From positions 8,676,429-8,740,428 of the forward strand of contig OZ037769.1 in NCBI GenBank assembly GCA_964035545.1: a stretch of 64,000 nt of DNA, read 5' to 3'. Below are positions 37,931 through 48,253 of this stretch, one piece after another (position 1 is the first letter of the stretch; the number at the start of each line of letters is the position of its first letter). Both the position numbers and the translations under genes were made by a program. This DNA is from Bugula neritina (lineage: Eukaryota; Bryozoa; Gymnolaemata; Cheilostomatida; Bugulidae). Under the pieces are notes generated by a model. It saw nothing but the letters and a program-made list of their open reading frames with translations, ran no database searches and was not told the origin of the DNA.

Positions 37931-39255
37931 ATAGCTAGAGTAGTAAAAAACCTTTGTACCAGTGTATGTTATCAACTTTTCACTAATGTAGATTATGAAG
38001 ATAGACAAAGATCGGCCATCGGAAGTTGTAGTGTATACACGAGATGGTATGTCAACAGCACAAGTGTATCACACTATGTGCAGCAAATGTAAAACTGCAT
38101 ATTTTCCAACTTATGAAGAAACCAACACCAGCAGAACATTCTACACAACATCAAAGGACGATAAAATTATGATGACAAGCCGGTCAACAGCCTTTACATT
38201 GGATTGCCTTAAAGAAGTGCTAGTTGATATTCAACTAGGTCGCAGCTTTGGGGAGCTCTGTGAGCGATACAGTAAGCTGTATGGCTCAGATGAGTACAGA
38301 GGAGAAGTTTTTAAAACCAGACTAGAAGATGTTTATTTTATAGCCCAGCTATTAAAATACTTCAATAACAATGTCAGCTTCTCAAAAGATAATATAGCTA
38401 ACCGGCTTGCCATAGATGACGTGTGTGATGAAGCAGCTGAAATAATATTCGCACAGAACAGTAAATGGGCTGCTCACAATTGTAAAATAAAAGGTTGCTC
38501 AGAGGGATTTGTTATGTGTGATGGCAATGAAAAAATAAACAGAAGAATTTGTGCTGCTCCTAAACAACATTTTAAGCTAGGGAAGGGAATGCCCAACACT
38601 ATAGGTTGCTGCCCAAACACACCAACTTTAGGAGGAAAAAACAAATCCTCGTCGGTATATTGCAAAGATCATCAATTTTTAGATTCAGACATTGTTGACA
38701 AACACATCATAGTGACAATTAATGTGCCAGATCAAGCTGTATCATCTAGGATTGTTGATGTGAGTAAAGATGTGGTAAAGATGCAAGAAGAAGATGAAAA
38801 TATTGGCTGCAAAAAAAACAAAGAATATAACTAGATTTCATCAAAAAACAGCTGGGATTATGGCCATTGTCAAGCCCTGTGGGATAATCATAGATCATCG
38901 GGAGATGTACACTTGTGAATCGGCAAGCCAACTCTTTGTCCAGTTGTTGAAGTTAATAGATGATCATGGAGACAAGTTGAAATATGTGGGCTATGACAGG
39001 GCATGTGAATTTCAGCCATTTGTGGAGCGACTGCATAAGAACGGAAATGCTGGTGCAGCTGAGCTCAGCAAATTGAAATATCTGGTAGACAGATTTCACA
39101 TCAGAGGTCATACAAAAGCAGAGTGTGACATTTCCCAAGCCTCATGCAAATACCATCCAGATTTGCCGATCTTCACGGAAATAAGTGCAGCAAACACAGA
39201 ATGTGCAGAGCAAACATTCTCCTGGCTAAAGAAGTATAAGCATACCGTTAAATAC

Positions 39256-39260
39256 ATGAC
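39256..39260. repeat. 5-bp target duplication of Gypsy B (left)
   Basis: ATGAC before the 5' LTR; repeated at 43551-43555 after the 3' LTR. Confidence 0.95.
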
Positions 39261-39781
39261 TGTCACAAATTCTGAGTGTACATATACCTATGGACTTACC
39301 GGGTTTTTCCTAATGATTATATACGAATGTTCATAAATATTCTAGACTGATCAAAGAGATGGGTCATTGTTCATTGTTATTGTTTTCATTAGTCATGTTA
39401 ACTACTGCCCAGCAATGTAAACAAGGTGTTGCGCAATAATTGCGAAATAACCATGGAAATTCCAATGTTTTGTTTTGTTTTGATTTTCTATAAATAGTAT
39501 TGGCATGTGAGGAATGTTTTCTACTAGAATCTTCTATACTGGAATGCTTGAGAATGTCCTAGAGTGTTTTGTTTACTATAAATACTGAAGCAGTTGTGTT
39601 TACGAATCAGTTCATTTTTATAAGTTCGTCTGCGCATATCTTACTCGAGAAATAAAGTCTACTCATATTCACAACTCTATTTACTCTTAACTGGATTAGC
39701 AAGCTGTATGCTACTTGTCTATACACTTCTGACTACCAGACTTTTCGAACTCGTCACACTGCTACCAACAGTTTTGTGACA
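39261..39781 (+). repeat. 5' LTR of Gypsy B
   Basis: 521 bp with an inverted TGTCAC/GTGACA end. A TATA-like TATAAATA at about 39577 and AATAAA at 39651 could be the promoter and polyadenylation signal. Confidence 0.95.
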
Positions 39782-39801
39782 ATTGGGGGCTGCTCCGGGA
39801 A
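39782..39801 (+). promoter_or_regulatory. Primer-binding site of Gypsy B
   Basis: ATTGGGGGCTGCTCCGGGAA right after the LTR. It resembles the tRNA-Pro-type site TGGGGGCTCGTCCGGGA with a swapped CG/GC. Confidence 0.75.
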
Positions 39802-39877
39802 GTCTCAGTCGCACACAGGGAAGTTATTAGTTACAACGTGAGTATACACAGGATTAATTAACAGTTGTTGAGACATT

Positions 39878-42800
39878 ATGGCGTTGTTGGAGAGAGTGAC
39901 ACAGATGGGTAAAGATCTTGGACTGGTGGATGACAAGCTCGTAGCTTTTGTTGAAAAGAACCTACCCATTGTTGCTGCACAAGAAGAAAAAGAAAAGGAC
40001 CGAGAGGAAAAAGAAAAGGACCGAGAGGAGCGGAGATTAGAGCGTGAGGCGGAAAGGATCAGGCAAGAAAATGAGAAAGCCATAATGGAGATGAAGATAA
40101 AAGCTGACCAGGAGGCAGAAGAGAGAAGACAACAACATGAATTAGATATGGAAAAGCTGAAAGCTAACACAAGTTTGGAGCACTCAAGACATGAGAGCAC
40201 CAGGTTAGAAATAGCTAACAAACCAAAACCAAAAATACCATTCTTTGATGAGAAGGTGGACGAAATGGATAGCTATTTAGAGCGGTTCGAGTGGGTTGCC
40301 GAAGGATGTAACTGGGACAAGGGAGATTGGCCCTACCATCTCAGTCAGTACCTAAGGGGTACAGCAACAGAAGCTTACATCCGGTTGTCACCTACCGATC
40401 GTAGAGATTATAAAAAAGTCAAAGAAGCCTTATTGGAGCGCTTTAACTTGACTCAAGAGGGCTACAGAAAAAAGCTCAGAGAGGCAGAAGCTTACGAGGA
40501 TGAAACTCCTGCCCAACTGTTCACTAGGATAGAAAGTTATGTGCCCAAGTGGGTGGAGCTTTCAGGGGGCATGGACATAGCCAAACTAGTGGCGACTGAA
40601 CAATTTATATCATCATGCCCAGACGACCTAGCTATGCATTTAAAGCAAAGTTCCTACAACAGCAGTGAAGATATGTGTGATGCAGCATCACTGTTTTTGC
40701 ACGCCCGTGGAAGAAAACTAGCAAAGACTAAGAAAACTAATACAAAAAGGATGGAAAACACACCCACCGGTAGCATGAATGCTGAACAAGGAAGTAAAAG
40801 CGATGGGGCATGCTTTATTTGCAAAGATAAGTCACACATTGCTCGTAACTGCCTACGGCGGGGGAAGAAGTACTGTTCACATTGCAAGATGAACAATCAC
40901 AATACTTCAGACTGCAGAAAGTATGGTGGAAGGTCGGTGCATGCTGCTGCTGCAATAGCGACTACTCAGAATAAGACTGTGGTCACAGATCCAGGAATCT
41001 CATTTAAAGTGGAAGAACCTACGGAAATCACAGTTAATGGTAAAAAGTTTGTCAACGCTGCTGTCTGCAAGAATGGACCTAAATTCAAAGATGGGGGCAC
41101 AGCAATATTTGATGCGGAAGTTAATGGCCAACGAGCTACTGTAATGTGCGACACCGGCTGTGGTTGCATTGTAGTCAATGCAAAGTATGTGCAACTTCAA
41201 CACTTAACTGGAGAATCAGTTTATCTGAATATGGCTGTTGCAAGTGTTAGGGAGGCTCAGTGGGCACTTATCTCAGTGCGCTCACCGTTTTACAATGGTG
41301 TCGTCAAAGCTGCAGTAATGGACAAGACGATTTGTGACCTGCTTATTGGGAATGTGGATGGAGCAAGATCAGCTGACCAGCCGCTGGAAAACTGGAAGGA
41401 TTGCGCCGTAACCACAAGAGCTCAAGCTGTCAAGGAAAAGTCAGGAGACAAACCACTGATGATAGATTCAAATGCTAACCCATTAAGTATAGGGAAAGAT
41501 GAGATAGCCAGACTGCAGAGGGATGACCCCACATTGGAGCGTTTCTTCGATGCAAAAGAAGTGAAGGAGAAAAAGGGATGCACCACTAGGTTTGTGGTGA
41601 GGAATAAGATTCTGTACCGTGAGTACACCGACTCGAAGTCTGTCAGTGTAAAACCTGTTAAACAACTCATGGTACCCAGTTCACTGAGGAAGGAAGTTCT
41701 ACAGAAAGCTCATGACTGCATAATGAGCGGACACCTAGGAGTAAAGAAAACCACTGATAGAGTGCTTTCCAACTTCTTCTGGCCAGGACTAAACGGAGAT
41801 GTCGTACGTTTCTGTCAATCATGTGACATTTGCCAGAAGACGGTGAAAAAAGGCTCAGTCATGAAAGTTCCAGTACAGGAAACTCCACTAATTGACACCC
41901 CATTCAAGAGATGTGCAATAGACCTAGTCGGACCAATTAACCCTCCAAGTGAGAAAGGACACCGCTACATCCTAACTTTAGTTGACTATGCTACAAGATA
42001 TCCTGAAGCTACACCATTGAAGAACATTGACTCAGCTACGGTAGCTGAAGCGCTGCTTGACATGTACAGCCGTGTTGGGATACCAGAGGAGGTGATAAGC
42101 GACCAAGGAACTCAATTCATCTCGGACTACATGAAAGAGTTTACCAGATTACTTGACATGCGACAACTTCCTACTTCACCGTACCATGCAATGGCCAATG
42201 GACTTGTGGAAAAGTTCAACGGAACCCTCAAGAGTATGTTAAAAAAGTTGTGTGCCAAAGAGCCAAGACAGTGGCATCGGTTCATCAATGCGGCTCTATT
42301 TGCATATAGAGAAGTCCCACAGGAATCAACAGGCTTCGCCCCATTTGAGTTACTCTATGGAAGAACTGTGCGTGGACCAATGTACATCCTGCGACAACTT
42401 TGGACAAAAGAAGACACTGCCGATGAAGTCAAGACCTGCTATCAACATGTTTTTGAATTGAGAGAGCGTTTAGATGACATGGTGGAAATGGCGCTAGCTT
42501 CGCTAAAAGACAGTCAAAAAAGATACAAACACTATTTTGACAAGAAAGCTAAGCAGAGAGACTTCAGACCTGGTGACAAAGTGCTCATTCTTCTACCTAC
42601 GGATGGAAATAAATTGCTGATGCATTGGCAAGGACCATTCAATATTGAGGAGAAAGTCAGACTGAATGACTACATTATCAACATTAGAGGCAAGAGGAGA
42701 ACATACCATGCCAACATGCTGAAGAAATATTTTGAGCGGGAGACGCCTACCGACCCTATGACTGTTGGAGCTGTGATGACTCTAGATGCTGCTGGTGCTG

Positions 42801-42952
42801 GAATTATTGATCACGATAAGGAAAGAGAAGAATGCCAAGATGTGTTGGACCTGTACAGTAAGAAACAGCAGAGTGATGAGATGGGCTATGTATTTACAGA
42901 ACTTCAGAATCAAGGCGGAGTCAATCAAAGGAAAGGACAATGTTGGAGCTGA
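39878..42952 (+). CDS. Gypsy B Gag-protease-integrase polyprotein (no RT)
   Basis: Uninterrupted 1024-residue frame. Residues ~25-100 form a charged Glu/Lys/Arg coiled coil. Residues ~115-240 are a retrotransposon Gag domain (PFFDEKVDEMDSYLERFEWV). Two zinc knuckles follow (CFICKDKSHIARNC and CSHCKMNNHNTSDC). The aspartic protease motif is VMCDTGCGCIVVN, ending LLIGNVDGA. Integrase comes directly next: HHCC finger (HDCIMSGHLG ... CQSCDICQ), then DDE core (CAIDLVGP, SDQGTQF, NGLVEKFNGTLK) and a C-terminal RPGDKVLILLP ... HANMLKKY region. The frame then runs into the deletion junction near 42865-42885 and ends out of phase with the RNase H remnant. The frame is intact, so Gag and integrase could still be made. 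Confidence 0.93.
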   Translation: MALLERVTQMGKDLGLVDDKLVAFVEKNLPIVAAQEEKEKDREEKEKDREERRLEREAERIRQENEKAIMEMKIKADQEAEERRQQHELDMEKLKANTSLEHSRHESTRLEIANKPKPKIPFFDEKVDEMDSYLERFEWVAEGCNWDKGDWPYHLSQYLRGTATEAYIRLSPTDRRDYKKVKEALLERFNLTQEGYRKKLREAEAYEDETPAQLFTRIESYVPKWVELSGGMDIAKLVATEQFISSCPDDLAMHLKQSSYNSSEDMCDAASLFLHARGRKLAKTKKTNTKRMENTPTGSMNAEQGSKSDGACFICKDKSHIARNCLRRGKKYCSHCKMNNHNTSDCRKYGGRSVHAAAAIATTQNKTVVTDPGISFKVEEPTEITVNGKKFVNAAVCKNGPKFKDGGTAIFDAEVNGQRATVMCDTGCGCIVVNAKYVQLQHLTGESVYLNMAVASVREAQWALISVRSPFYNGVVKAAVMDKTICDLLIGNVDGARSADQPLENWKDCAVTTRAQAVKEKSGDKPLMIDSNANPLSIGKDEIARLQRDDPTLERFFDAKEVKEKKGCTTRFVVRNKILYREYTDSKSVSVKPVKQLMVPSSLRKEVLQKAHDCIMSGHLGVKKTTDRVLSNFFWPGLNGDVVRFCQSCDICQKTVKKGSVMKVPVQETPLIDTPFKRCAIDLVGPINPPSEKGHRYILTLVDYATRYPEATPLKNIDSATVAEALLDMYSRVGIPEEVISDQGTQFISDYMKEFTRLLDMRQLPTSPYHAMANGLVEKFNGTLKSMLKKLCAKEPRQWHRFINAALFAYREVPQESTGFAPFELLYGRTVRGPMYILRQLWTKEDTADEVKTCYQHVFELRERLDDMVEMALASLKDSQKRYKHYFDKKAKQRDFRPGDKVLILLPTDGNKLLMHWQGPFNIEEKVRLNDYIINIRGKRRTYHANMLKKYFERETPTDPMTVGAVMTLDAAGAGIIDHDKEREECQDVLDLYSKKQQSDEMGYVFTELQNQGGVNQRKGQCWS

Positions 42953-42983
42953 TTATCCAAGCCGAATTGACTCAGAATTTTAA
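42874..42983 (+). pseudogene. RNase H tail left by the RT deletion in Gypsy B
   Basis: A second frame overlapping the end of the polyprotein reads RWAMYLQNFRIKAESIKG, then KDNVGADYPSRI. This is the conserved end of the Gypsy RNase H domain (W-x-L-x-L-Q-x-F ... GxxN-x-x-AD-x-L-S-R). Its position shows that RT and RNase H once followed integrase and were lost by an out-of-frame internal deletion. Confidence 0.85.
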
Positions 42984-43018
42984 GTAGTAAGGAGAAATTA
43001 TTAAGATAATTTCTCTTA

Positions 43019-43029
43019 GAATGGGGGGT
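43019..43029 (+). promoter_or_regulatory. Polypurine tract of Gypsy B
   Basis: GAATGGGGGGT immediately before the 3' LTR. Confidence 0.8.
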
Positions 43030-43550
43030 TGTCACAAATTCTGAGTGTACATATACCTATGGACTTACCGGGTTTTTCCTAATGATTATATACGAATGTT
43101 CATAAATATTCTAGACTGATCAAAGAGATGGGTCATTGTTCATTGTTATTGTTTTCATTAGTCATGTTAACTACTGCCCAGCAATGTAAACAAGGTGTTG
43201 CGCAATAATTGCGAAATAACCATGGAAATTCCAATGTTTTGTTTTGTTTTGATTTTCTATAAATAGTATTGGCATGTGAGGAATGTTTTCTACTAGAATC
43301 TTCTATACTGGAATGCTTGAGAATGTCCTAGAGTGTTTTGTTTACTATAAATACTGAAGCAGTTGTGTTTACGAATCAGTTCATTTTTATAAGTTCATCT
43401 GCGCATATCTTACTCGAGAAATAAAGTCTACTCATATTCACAACTCTATTTACTCTTAACTGGATTAGCAAGCTGTATGCTACTTGTCTATACACTTCTG
43501 ACTACCAGACTTTTCGAACTCGTCACACTGCTACCAACAGTTTTGTGACA
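43030..43550 (+). repeat. 3' LTR of Gypsy B
   Basis: 521 bp, one visible difference from the 5' LTR, followed by ATGAC (43551-43555) and the rest of the transposase exon. Confidence 0.95.
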
Positions 43551-43839
43551 ATGACTGCGGCAAAATTTCGTTTTTTCCTATACTCAATAATAGAGGACCG
43601 GAATACAGAAATCCACCAACAGCAAAAAGGAAAATTTCTTTGAAATAACACTTATTTTTATTTCTATATAGTTTTAATTTTTTTACTTTACCATAATTTT
43701 ACTTATTATTATTTGAATTCCTTGTAAAAATAACATAAATGTTAACAATTCTGACAGCTCAACATGTAAAATATATTTAAAACATTGTCTTAACATTTCC
43801 AACAAGCAAGTCAACATAATTGAAAATAGCTTTGTCTAA

Positions 43840-44250
43840 CACTTTCAACAAATATCTGAAAGTGTTGATATATAAAAGCATTGAATTTCCACCAATCTAA
43901 CATTCCAACAAAATAATCAGATAGGGCTCTGTCTAACACTTTCAACAAATGTCCAACACTTTTTTATATATAAAAGCATTGAATTTTCAACAATCTAACA
44001 AAATAATCAGATAGGGCTCTGTCTAACACTTTCAACAAATCTCCAAAAGTGTAGATATATAAAAGCATTGAATTTCCAACAATCTAACAAAATAATCAGA
44101 TAGGGCTTTGTCTAACACTTTCAACAAATCTCCAACACTTTTTTATATATAAAAGCATTGAATTTTCAACAATCTAACAATCTAACAAAATGATCAGATA
44201 GGGCTCTGTCTAACACTTTCAACAAATCTCCAACAATCTAACAAATATGA
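43840..44250 (-). repeat. Right subterminal repeats, 90-bp unit, inverted
   Basis: Four or more copies of the reverse complement of the left repeat unit. The ATCAGATAGGGCT block recurs about every 90 bp (near 43917, 44006, 44096, and 44193). Copies alternate between TTTTTTATATATAAAAGC and GTAGATATATAAAAGC variants. Confidence 0.9.
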
Positions 44251-44404
44251 TACACTAGTCAGCCCTTGTCTAACAGTTGTATCCATAGCTTCCTACAATT
44301 CCAAATATGTTGGTAGGACTCATCTAACACAAGTCAAAAGCTTTCAACAAAATGCTATTCAGTGAGGAATTTTTGGTCAAAATCTCCATTTCTGCACCTA
44401 ACTG

Positions 44405-44412
44405 CATTTTTA
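44405..44412. repeat. Right 8-bp target duplication of the large DNA transposon
   Basis: CATTTTTA immediately right of the TIR. Confidence 0.65.
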
Positions 44413-44419
44413 CAGGACA

Positions 44420-46020
44420 CTATTACTATTATAATTAGTGCCACTAGATTATTACTAGTGTATATTCTATTACCATTACTATTAGTATTACTAGTACTAC
44501 ACTACTACTACTACTAGCAAAACTAAAAGCAATCACTGTAAGTGTAACGGTATTGATAATGACTAAGAGAAAGTCTAATGGTTATAAATAAAAAATTACC
44601 AGTAACACAATTCTACAAGAATTTAGACTTATAAGTTGTATGGTATATCATTATCATAATGATAATCATAATCATAATGATAATGATTACCATTATGATA
44701 ATTTTAATTAATATTATATCATTATGATTATCACTCATCAATTATTATCAGTAATGAGAAATATCAAACAACATATAATATAAAAAAACAATTGCAATTC
44801 AATTCTACAGTAATCATAATGCTAGTAGTAAAAGTTAAATACTAATAGTAATACTTTAATAGACATAGTCGGTATCAAATTCAATATCATACTCAAACAA
44901 TCACAATCAAAATGAATAATTATAATAATTATAATATGATTTAAACTATGAAACATACTTTGACTTTCCCACAAGTTCTTTGTGTGAAGAACTAGAGCTT
45001 GGAACTGCGACCAGTTTATCTACTTCATCAAGTAACTTCTTAGAAGCCATCTATTAGGAAAAAACTGTTGTTTCTAGTTATAAAATTACACTAAAGACAA
45101 GATGAATGGCAATTAGACTTTCATTTTGTTTCAATCATTTGCAAGATCTCCTATTGTCGGGTAATGGTAGCGACTTAGTTTATGAAGCAGAGGTACAGTA
45201 GACAGAAAGCAACGAGTTTGTGTCTGGTTTTCCTGACTTGGTTCCACGGAAGTCCTCAAAGCCTATAGTTATAGTATTGGAAAACCTCACAACACTACCT
45301 ATAAATAATATATAGCTGCACCGAAGGCTACAAATACATGTAGCGGTAATTTGAAGCTGGCACTTTGCAAAGTTGTTTTACAACAGGATAAGGAAATTTT
45401 GGAAAACAGTTAAAATTCATGATGATAAATGATAATTATGATTACGATTACACTTTTACATTCAGTTTCAATATCACTATCAGTATGAGTATGAACATCA
45501 CTGTGGCTATTAGTATTAATATGATCATCAGTCTCACCATCACATTCACTTTCAGTTTCACTATTAGTATTACAGTATGAGTATGAGTATCAGTATGACT
45601 TATAGTTATAGTTAATAAGTTATAGACAACGAGTAATACTATTACTAATAGTAATAGTAATACTAATACTAATAGTAATACTAATAGTATGAGTGTTACC
45701 AGTAATACCAATACTAATAGTAATAGTTATTTTAATGAATTTAATAACAATGGGTATGACTATGCAAACAGTAACACTAACAGTAACAATAACTCAGTCT
45801 AACAAATATAATAATTATAATCATAACTAATAGTAATGTTATTACTTACAGTTAATGTTATAGTTAATGTTATACTTATAGTTAGAGTGTTATAGTTGTA
45901 CTAATAGTAATACACTTACAGTAGGAGTTTCAATATGACTATGAGTATAACTATTAGTAATACTTACATTTACCAAGCCTAGCCATTACTACCACTACAA
46001 GTATAGTAGTATGGATACTA
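44420..46020. repeat. Degenerate short-motif repeat field
   Basis: Long runs of quasi-hexameric motifs such as ACTAATAGTAAT, GAGTATGAGTAT, and ATAATGATAATC, interrupted by ordinary sequence near 44940-45420. It adjoins the 3' side of the minus-strand LINE fragment. A short stretch near 44960-45055 may be unrelated single-copy DNA. Confidence 0.75.
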
Positions 46021-46029
46021 GTTGATTAC

Positions 46030-47250
46030 TATACCTTTAAAGCTATTGAACACTCAGGAGTTATGGTTATGGAAGTGCCTCAGTTGGTTTACAGTGTAAA
46101 ATGTATTTGACTACAGGTAAAATGGGTGTCTTTGATCAAAGTTGGATCCTCAACAGGGTCTGCTTATTCTAGTATAAGCCGTCTTTGGGACCTTATGTAG
46201 AGTGTGTTTAATTGCTTCAAGATTTTTCTTAGTTCAATATGCTGGTCAAGTATTTTGCTGTGGTCACCTAATCTATCTTATACAGAGGTTTGTGCTTTTG
46301 ATCAGCATTTGCATTCAATTTTGTTGAAAAGCATTTTCCAGCTACCCATTTGGGTATAGCATTGATGTTTTCCTGAAACCTCATAGCATCTTCTTTCGTA
46401 TCAACAGCCTGATAAAACAGCGCATCATTGTCACGTTGAACTAAATAAATATTAAAAATAGTTTTAGGGCTAGGACTGAATCTTGTGGTACTCCTAAAGT
46501 TGCTTCTCGTTCTGAGGAAGATTGACCTTTGAAAATTCTACGTTTTGCTCTTTTATATCCACATTTGTGTAATGGGGTGACATGTGCAAGCTTCCACTGG
46601 GTAGGTAACCTTCTGGAATCAATTGGAGCTTGGAATATGTGTTTTAGGTACATGGCTGACATCATAACATCAACAACTAGCCTAAATCTTGTTGTGGATT
46701 TCATCAGGTCTTGCTAATCTTCACAGAATTGATTTTAAAAGTGCTTGTTAAGAATTTATGCACACCGTGTTGCTTCTTCAGTGATATTCTCTTGTGAGCT
46801 GGATAATCTTATATGAGAATCAACATTTGACCTAATATATCTGAGATACTTGTAAAAGGTTTTAAGTTGCCTTTTTGAAGTGGTTTGCATAATTTTTTTA
46901 CTAGATGTTCTCTTTTCTATTTTAGCATTCAGTTTTACTAGTGTGTTTTTCTTCTCCATATTCTTGCAGAGAGCATTTTGCCGCTAGTCTCTTTATACTT
47001 TTTCCACTTCCTTCTGCATCTTTGCATTAGCTTGCATGTTTTCCTATCCATCCATTCTAATTAACTGTTGTTTTTTGCTACGTAATTTGTTGGATATTGT
47101 CATTTCGGGCTCTGACTAGTCCTTGAATATCGTGATTTCACATAGCATCAGTGTTTTCCATTTCAGTCAGTTGGCTAGCTACTTCTTGCATAGATTCATG
47201 ATATTTGTCAGCCTTGCCCTGTTGGTAAAGTTTGATTCCTTTTGGTTTTG
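46030..47250 (-). pseudogene. Non-LTR retrotransposon (CR1/Jockey-type LINE) fragment
   Basis: Minus-strand reading fragments in order: a linker with NAKIEKRTSSKKIMQTTSKR and FYKYLRYIRSNVDSHIRL; an RT N-terminus with LPTQWKLAHVTPLHK; then, after an internal deletion, GVPQDSVLALKLFLIFI, a decayed form of the GVPQGSVLGPLLF RT motif. Shifted downstream frames contain RT-thumb-like sequence to about 46280. Stops and frame changes make it inactive. Confidence 0.8.
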
Positions 47251-48196
47251 CGTTCAATTTTAAGATCAGTTTTATGATATAGGTGTGAGACTCAAGCTAA
47301 GAGTAAGAGAATCTCACTCTGTTAGTCTTGATGCATCACATTCATATTCAACAATGATATTTTACTCAGAAGTTGTAGAATTTATCAATTTAAACTTATT
47401 ATAGCGTATATCAGGTATAATGGTAGTAAAGTATCACTCCACTTTTCAAGATAACGGAAATGTTGTTAACTCACTTCATTATTTGATCATGTAACTGTTA
47501 ATGATATGTAACCATTTCTTAGAGTTAGTTTACTGGAAAAGTAAAATAATACAATGCAGTATGAGTATGGAGATTAATTATTTTTGGTTAACTGGATAAT
47601 ACGTTGATTTAATGTTTTTATAGAGGATTTTGTTCAAGGAAAATGACTGTAGACACTCATCTTTTTAAATTAATACGATTATTAGAAATTTTATTATTTT
47701 TCTTTTTCTCCAGCTTCATAGTTATTAATCAATTGTAATTTAACTACTATGTGTTGATTTGTAATGATTTCACTCGCCTTCTTGGTTCATACCTTCTTCC
47801 CTTCTTAGTTCATAGTTTCTTACTAAAGTATTATTATAATTATAGTCTAGGACCTAGGTAATAGTAAATAGCTTCTGCTTCTCAACTTGCTTTATTGGTT
47901 AGGTGATTTTGCTTGGTAGCTAGCTCAAATCTCGAAATGATGTTATTGCTTTATCAAATATATAAGCAATATTAAAGTTTTTGTTCAAATTTATCATAAA
48001 CATGCCTAGAATGTATGTTGTGATCTTTTAAATACTACTATATGGTTATTTTGATCATAAACATTGTATTTGACTATGCTGATAGTATAAAAATTTTATA
48101 CATTGCATGGAACCGCTATTTCATTGTGTTTCTCTCATTGAGTCCACTGATGTATTATGCTTTCAGACTTAATTTAGTAAGTAGTTTTGCATTCAG
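47251..48196. other. Upstream region of LIN54, no gene seen
   Basis: AT-rich single-copy-looking DNA. A 5' UTR exon of LIN54 probably begins after the CAG acceptor just before 48198; its upstream partner exon was not identified. Confidence 0.5.
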
Positions 48197-48253
48197 GTGT
48201 CCCACCATGCTTCAGTAGAACTGATGTAAAGACAGATAAATCTGTTCTAGAAC

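Larger units (their letters stand above)
39261..43550 (+). mobile_element. Gmr1-like Ty3/Gypsy element B, RT deleted (4.3 kb)
   Basis: The two 521-bp LTRs (TGTCACAA ... TTTTGTGACA) differ by one base that I can see (39628 G, 43397 A). TSD ATGAC is exact. The internal region reads gag, protease, integrase, then a short RNase H tail. Integrase before RT is the atypical order of Gmr1-type Gypsy elements. Here RT and most of RNase H are missing, so the copy must have moved with help from another element. Confidence 0.93.
36850..43643 (+). pseudogene. KDZ-like transposase with CxC5/CxC6-type clusters, split by a retrotransposon
   Basis: Exons: 36850-37024, 37399-37554, and 37992-39260 continuing at 43556-43643 (TGA). 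Exon joins are phase 0 after the first. The N-terminal part carries paired Cys motifs (KLCCDQ ... CSKCKTAYFP), CxC5-like. Next is a CxC6-like block (CKIKGCSEGFVMCDGN, then RRICAAP and GCCPNTP). The C-terminal core reads GIMAIVKPCGIII, YVGYDRACEF, FHIRGHTKAEC and NTECAEQTFSWL, matching the acidic and His/Cys pattern of Kyakuja-Dileera-Zisupton transposases. There are two breaks: a frame shift at an A8 run (38811-38818), and a Gmr1-like retrotransposon inserted at 39261 with TSD ATGAC. The first exon may begin at ATG 36866 or be preceded by an unseen exon. The A8 shift could be a base error; the insertion is real if the assembly is right. Confidence 0.75.
25274..44404. mobile_element. KDZ/Zisupton-like DNA transposon, 19.1 kb with nested insertions
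   Basis: The ends are imperfect inverted repeats: left GAGGTAGGTGCAGTAATGG, right (reverse complement) CAGTTAGGTGCAGAAATGG, about 23 of 27 bases matching. CATTTTTA lies directly outside both. Inside each end sit inverted copies of a 90-bp tandem repeat. Between them are two divergent genes whose 3' ends face the termini: an intact DUF3987-type gene (minus, 25881-28683) and a KDZ-like transposase gene (plus, 36850-43643). The spacer and the transposase gene carry three independent insertions: a BEL/Pao composite with a Gypsy inside it, a hAT MITE, and a Gmr1-like Gypsy. Without these the element would be about 7.7 kb. The superfamily name follows from the transposase; inclusion of the DUF3987 gene is inferred from its position between the termini. 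Confidence 0.7.

Noticed and set aside
25274-44404. Possibility that the two 90-bp repeat arrays are an unrelated satellite
   Set aside because: They are in mirror orientation, lie just inside matching TIRs with an 8-bp duplication, and flank two divergent genes, which fits transposon ends better.
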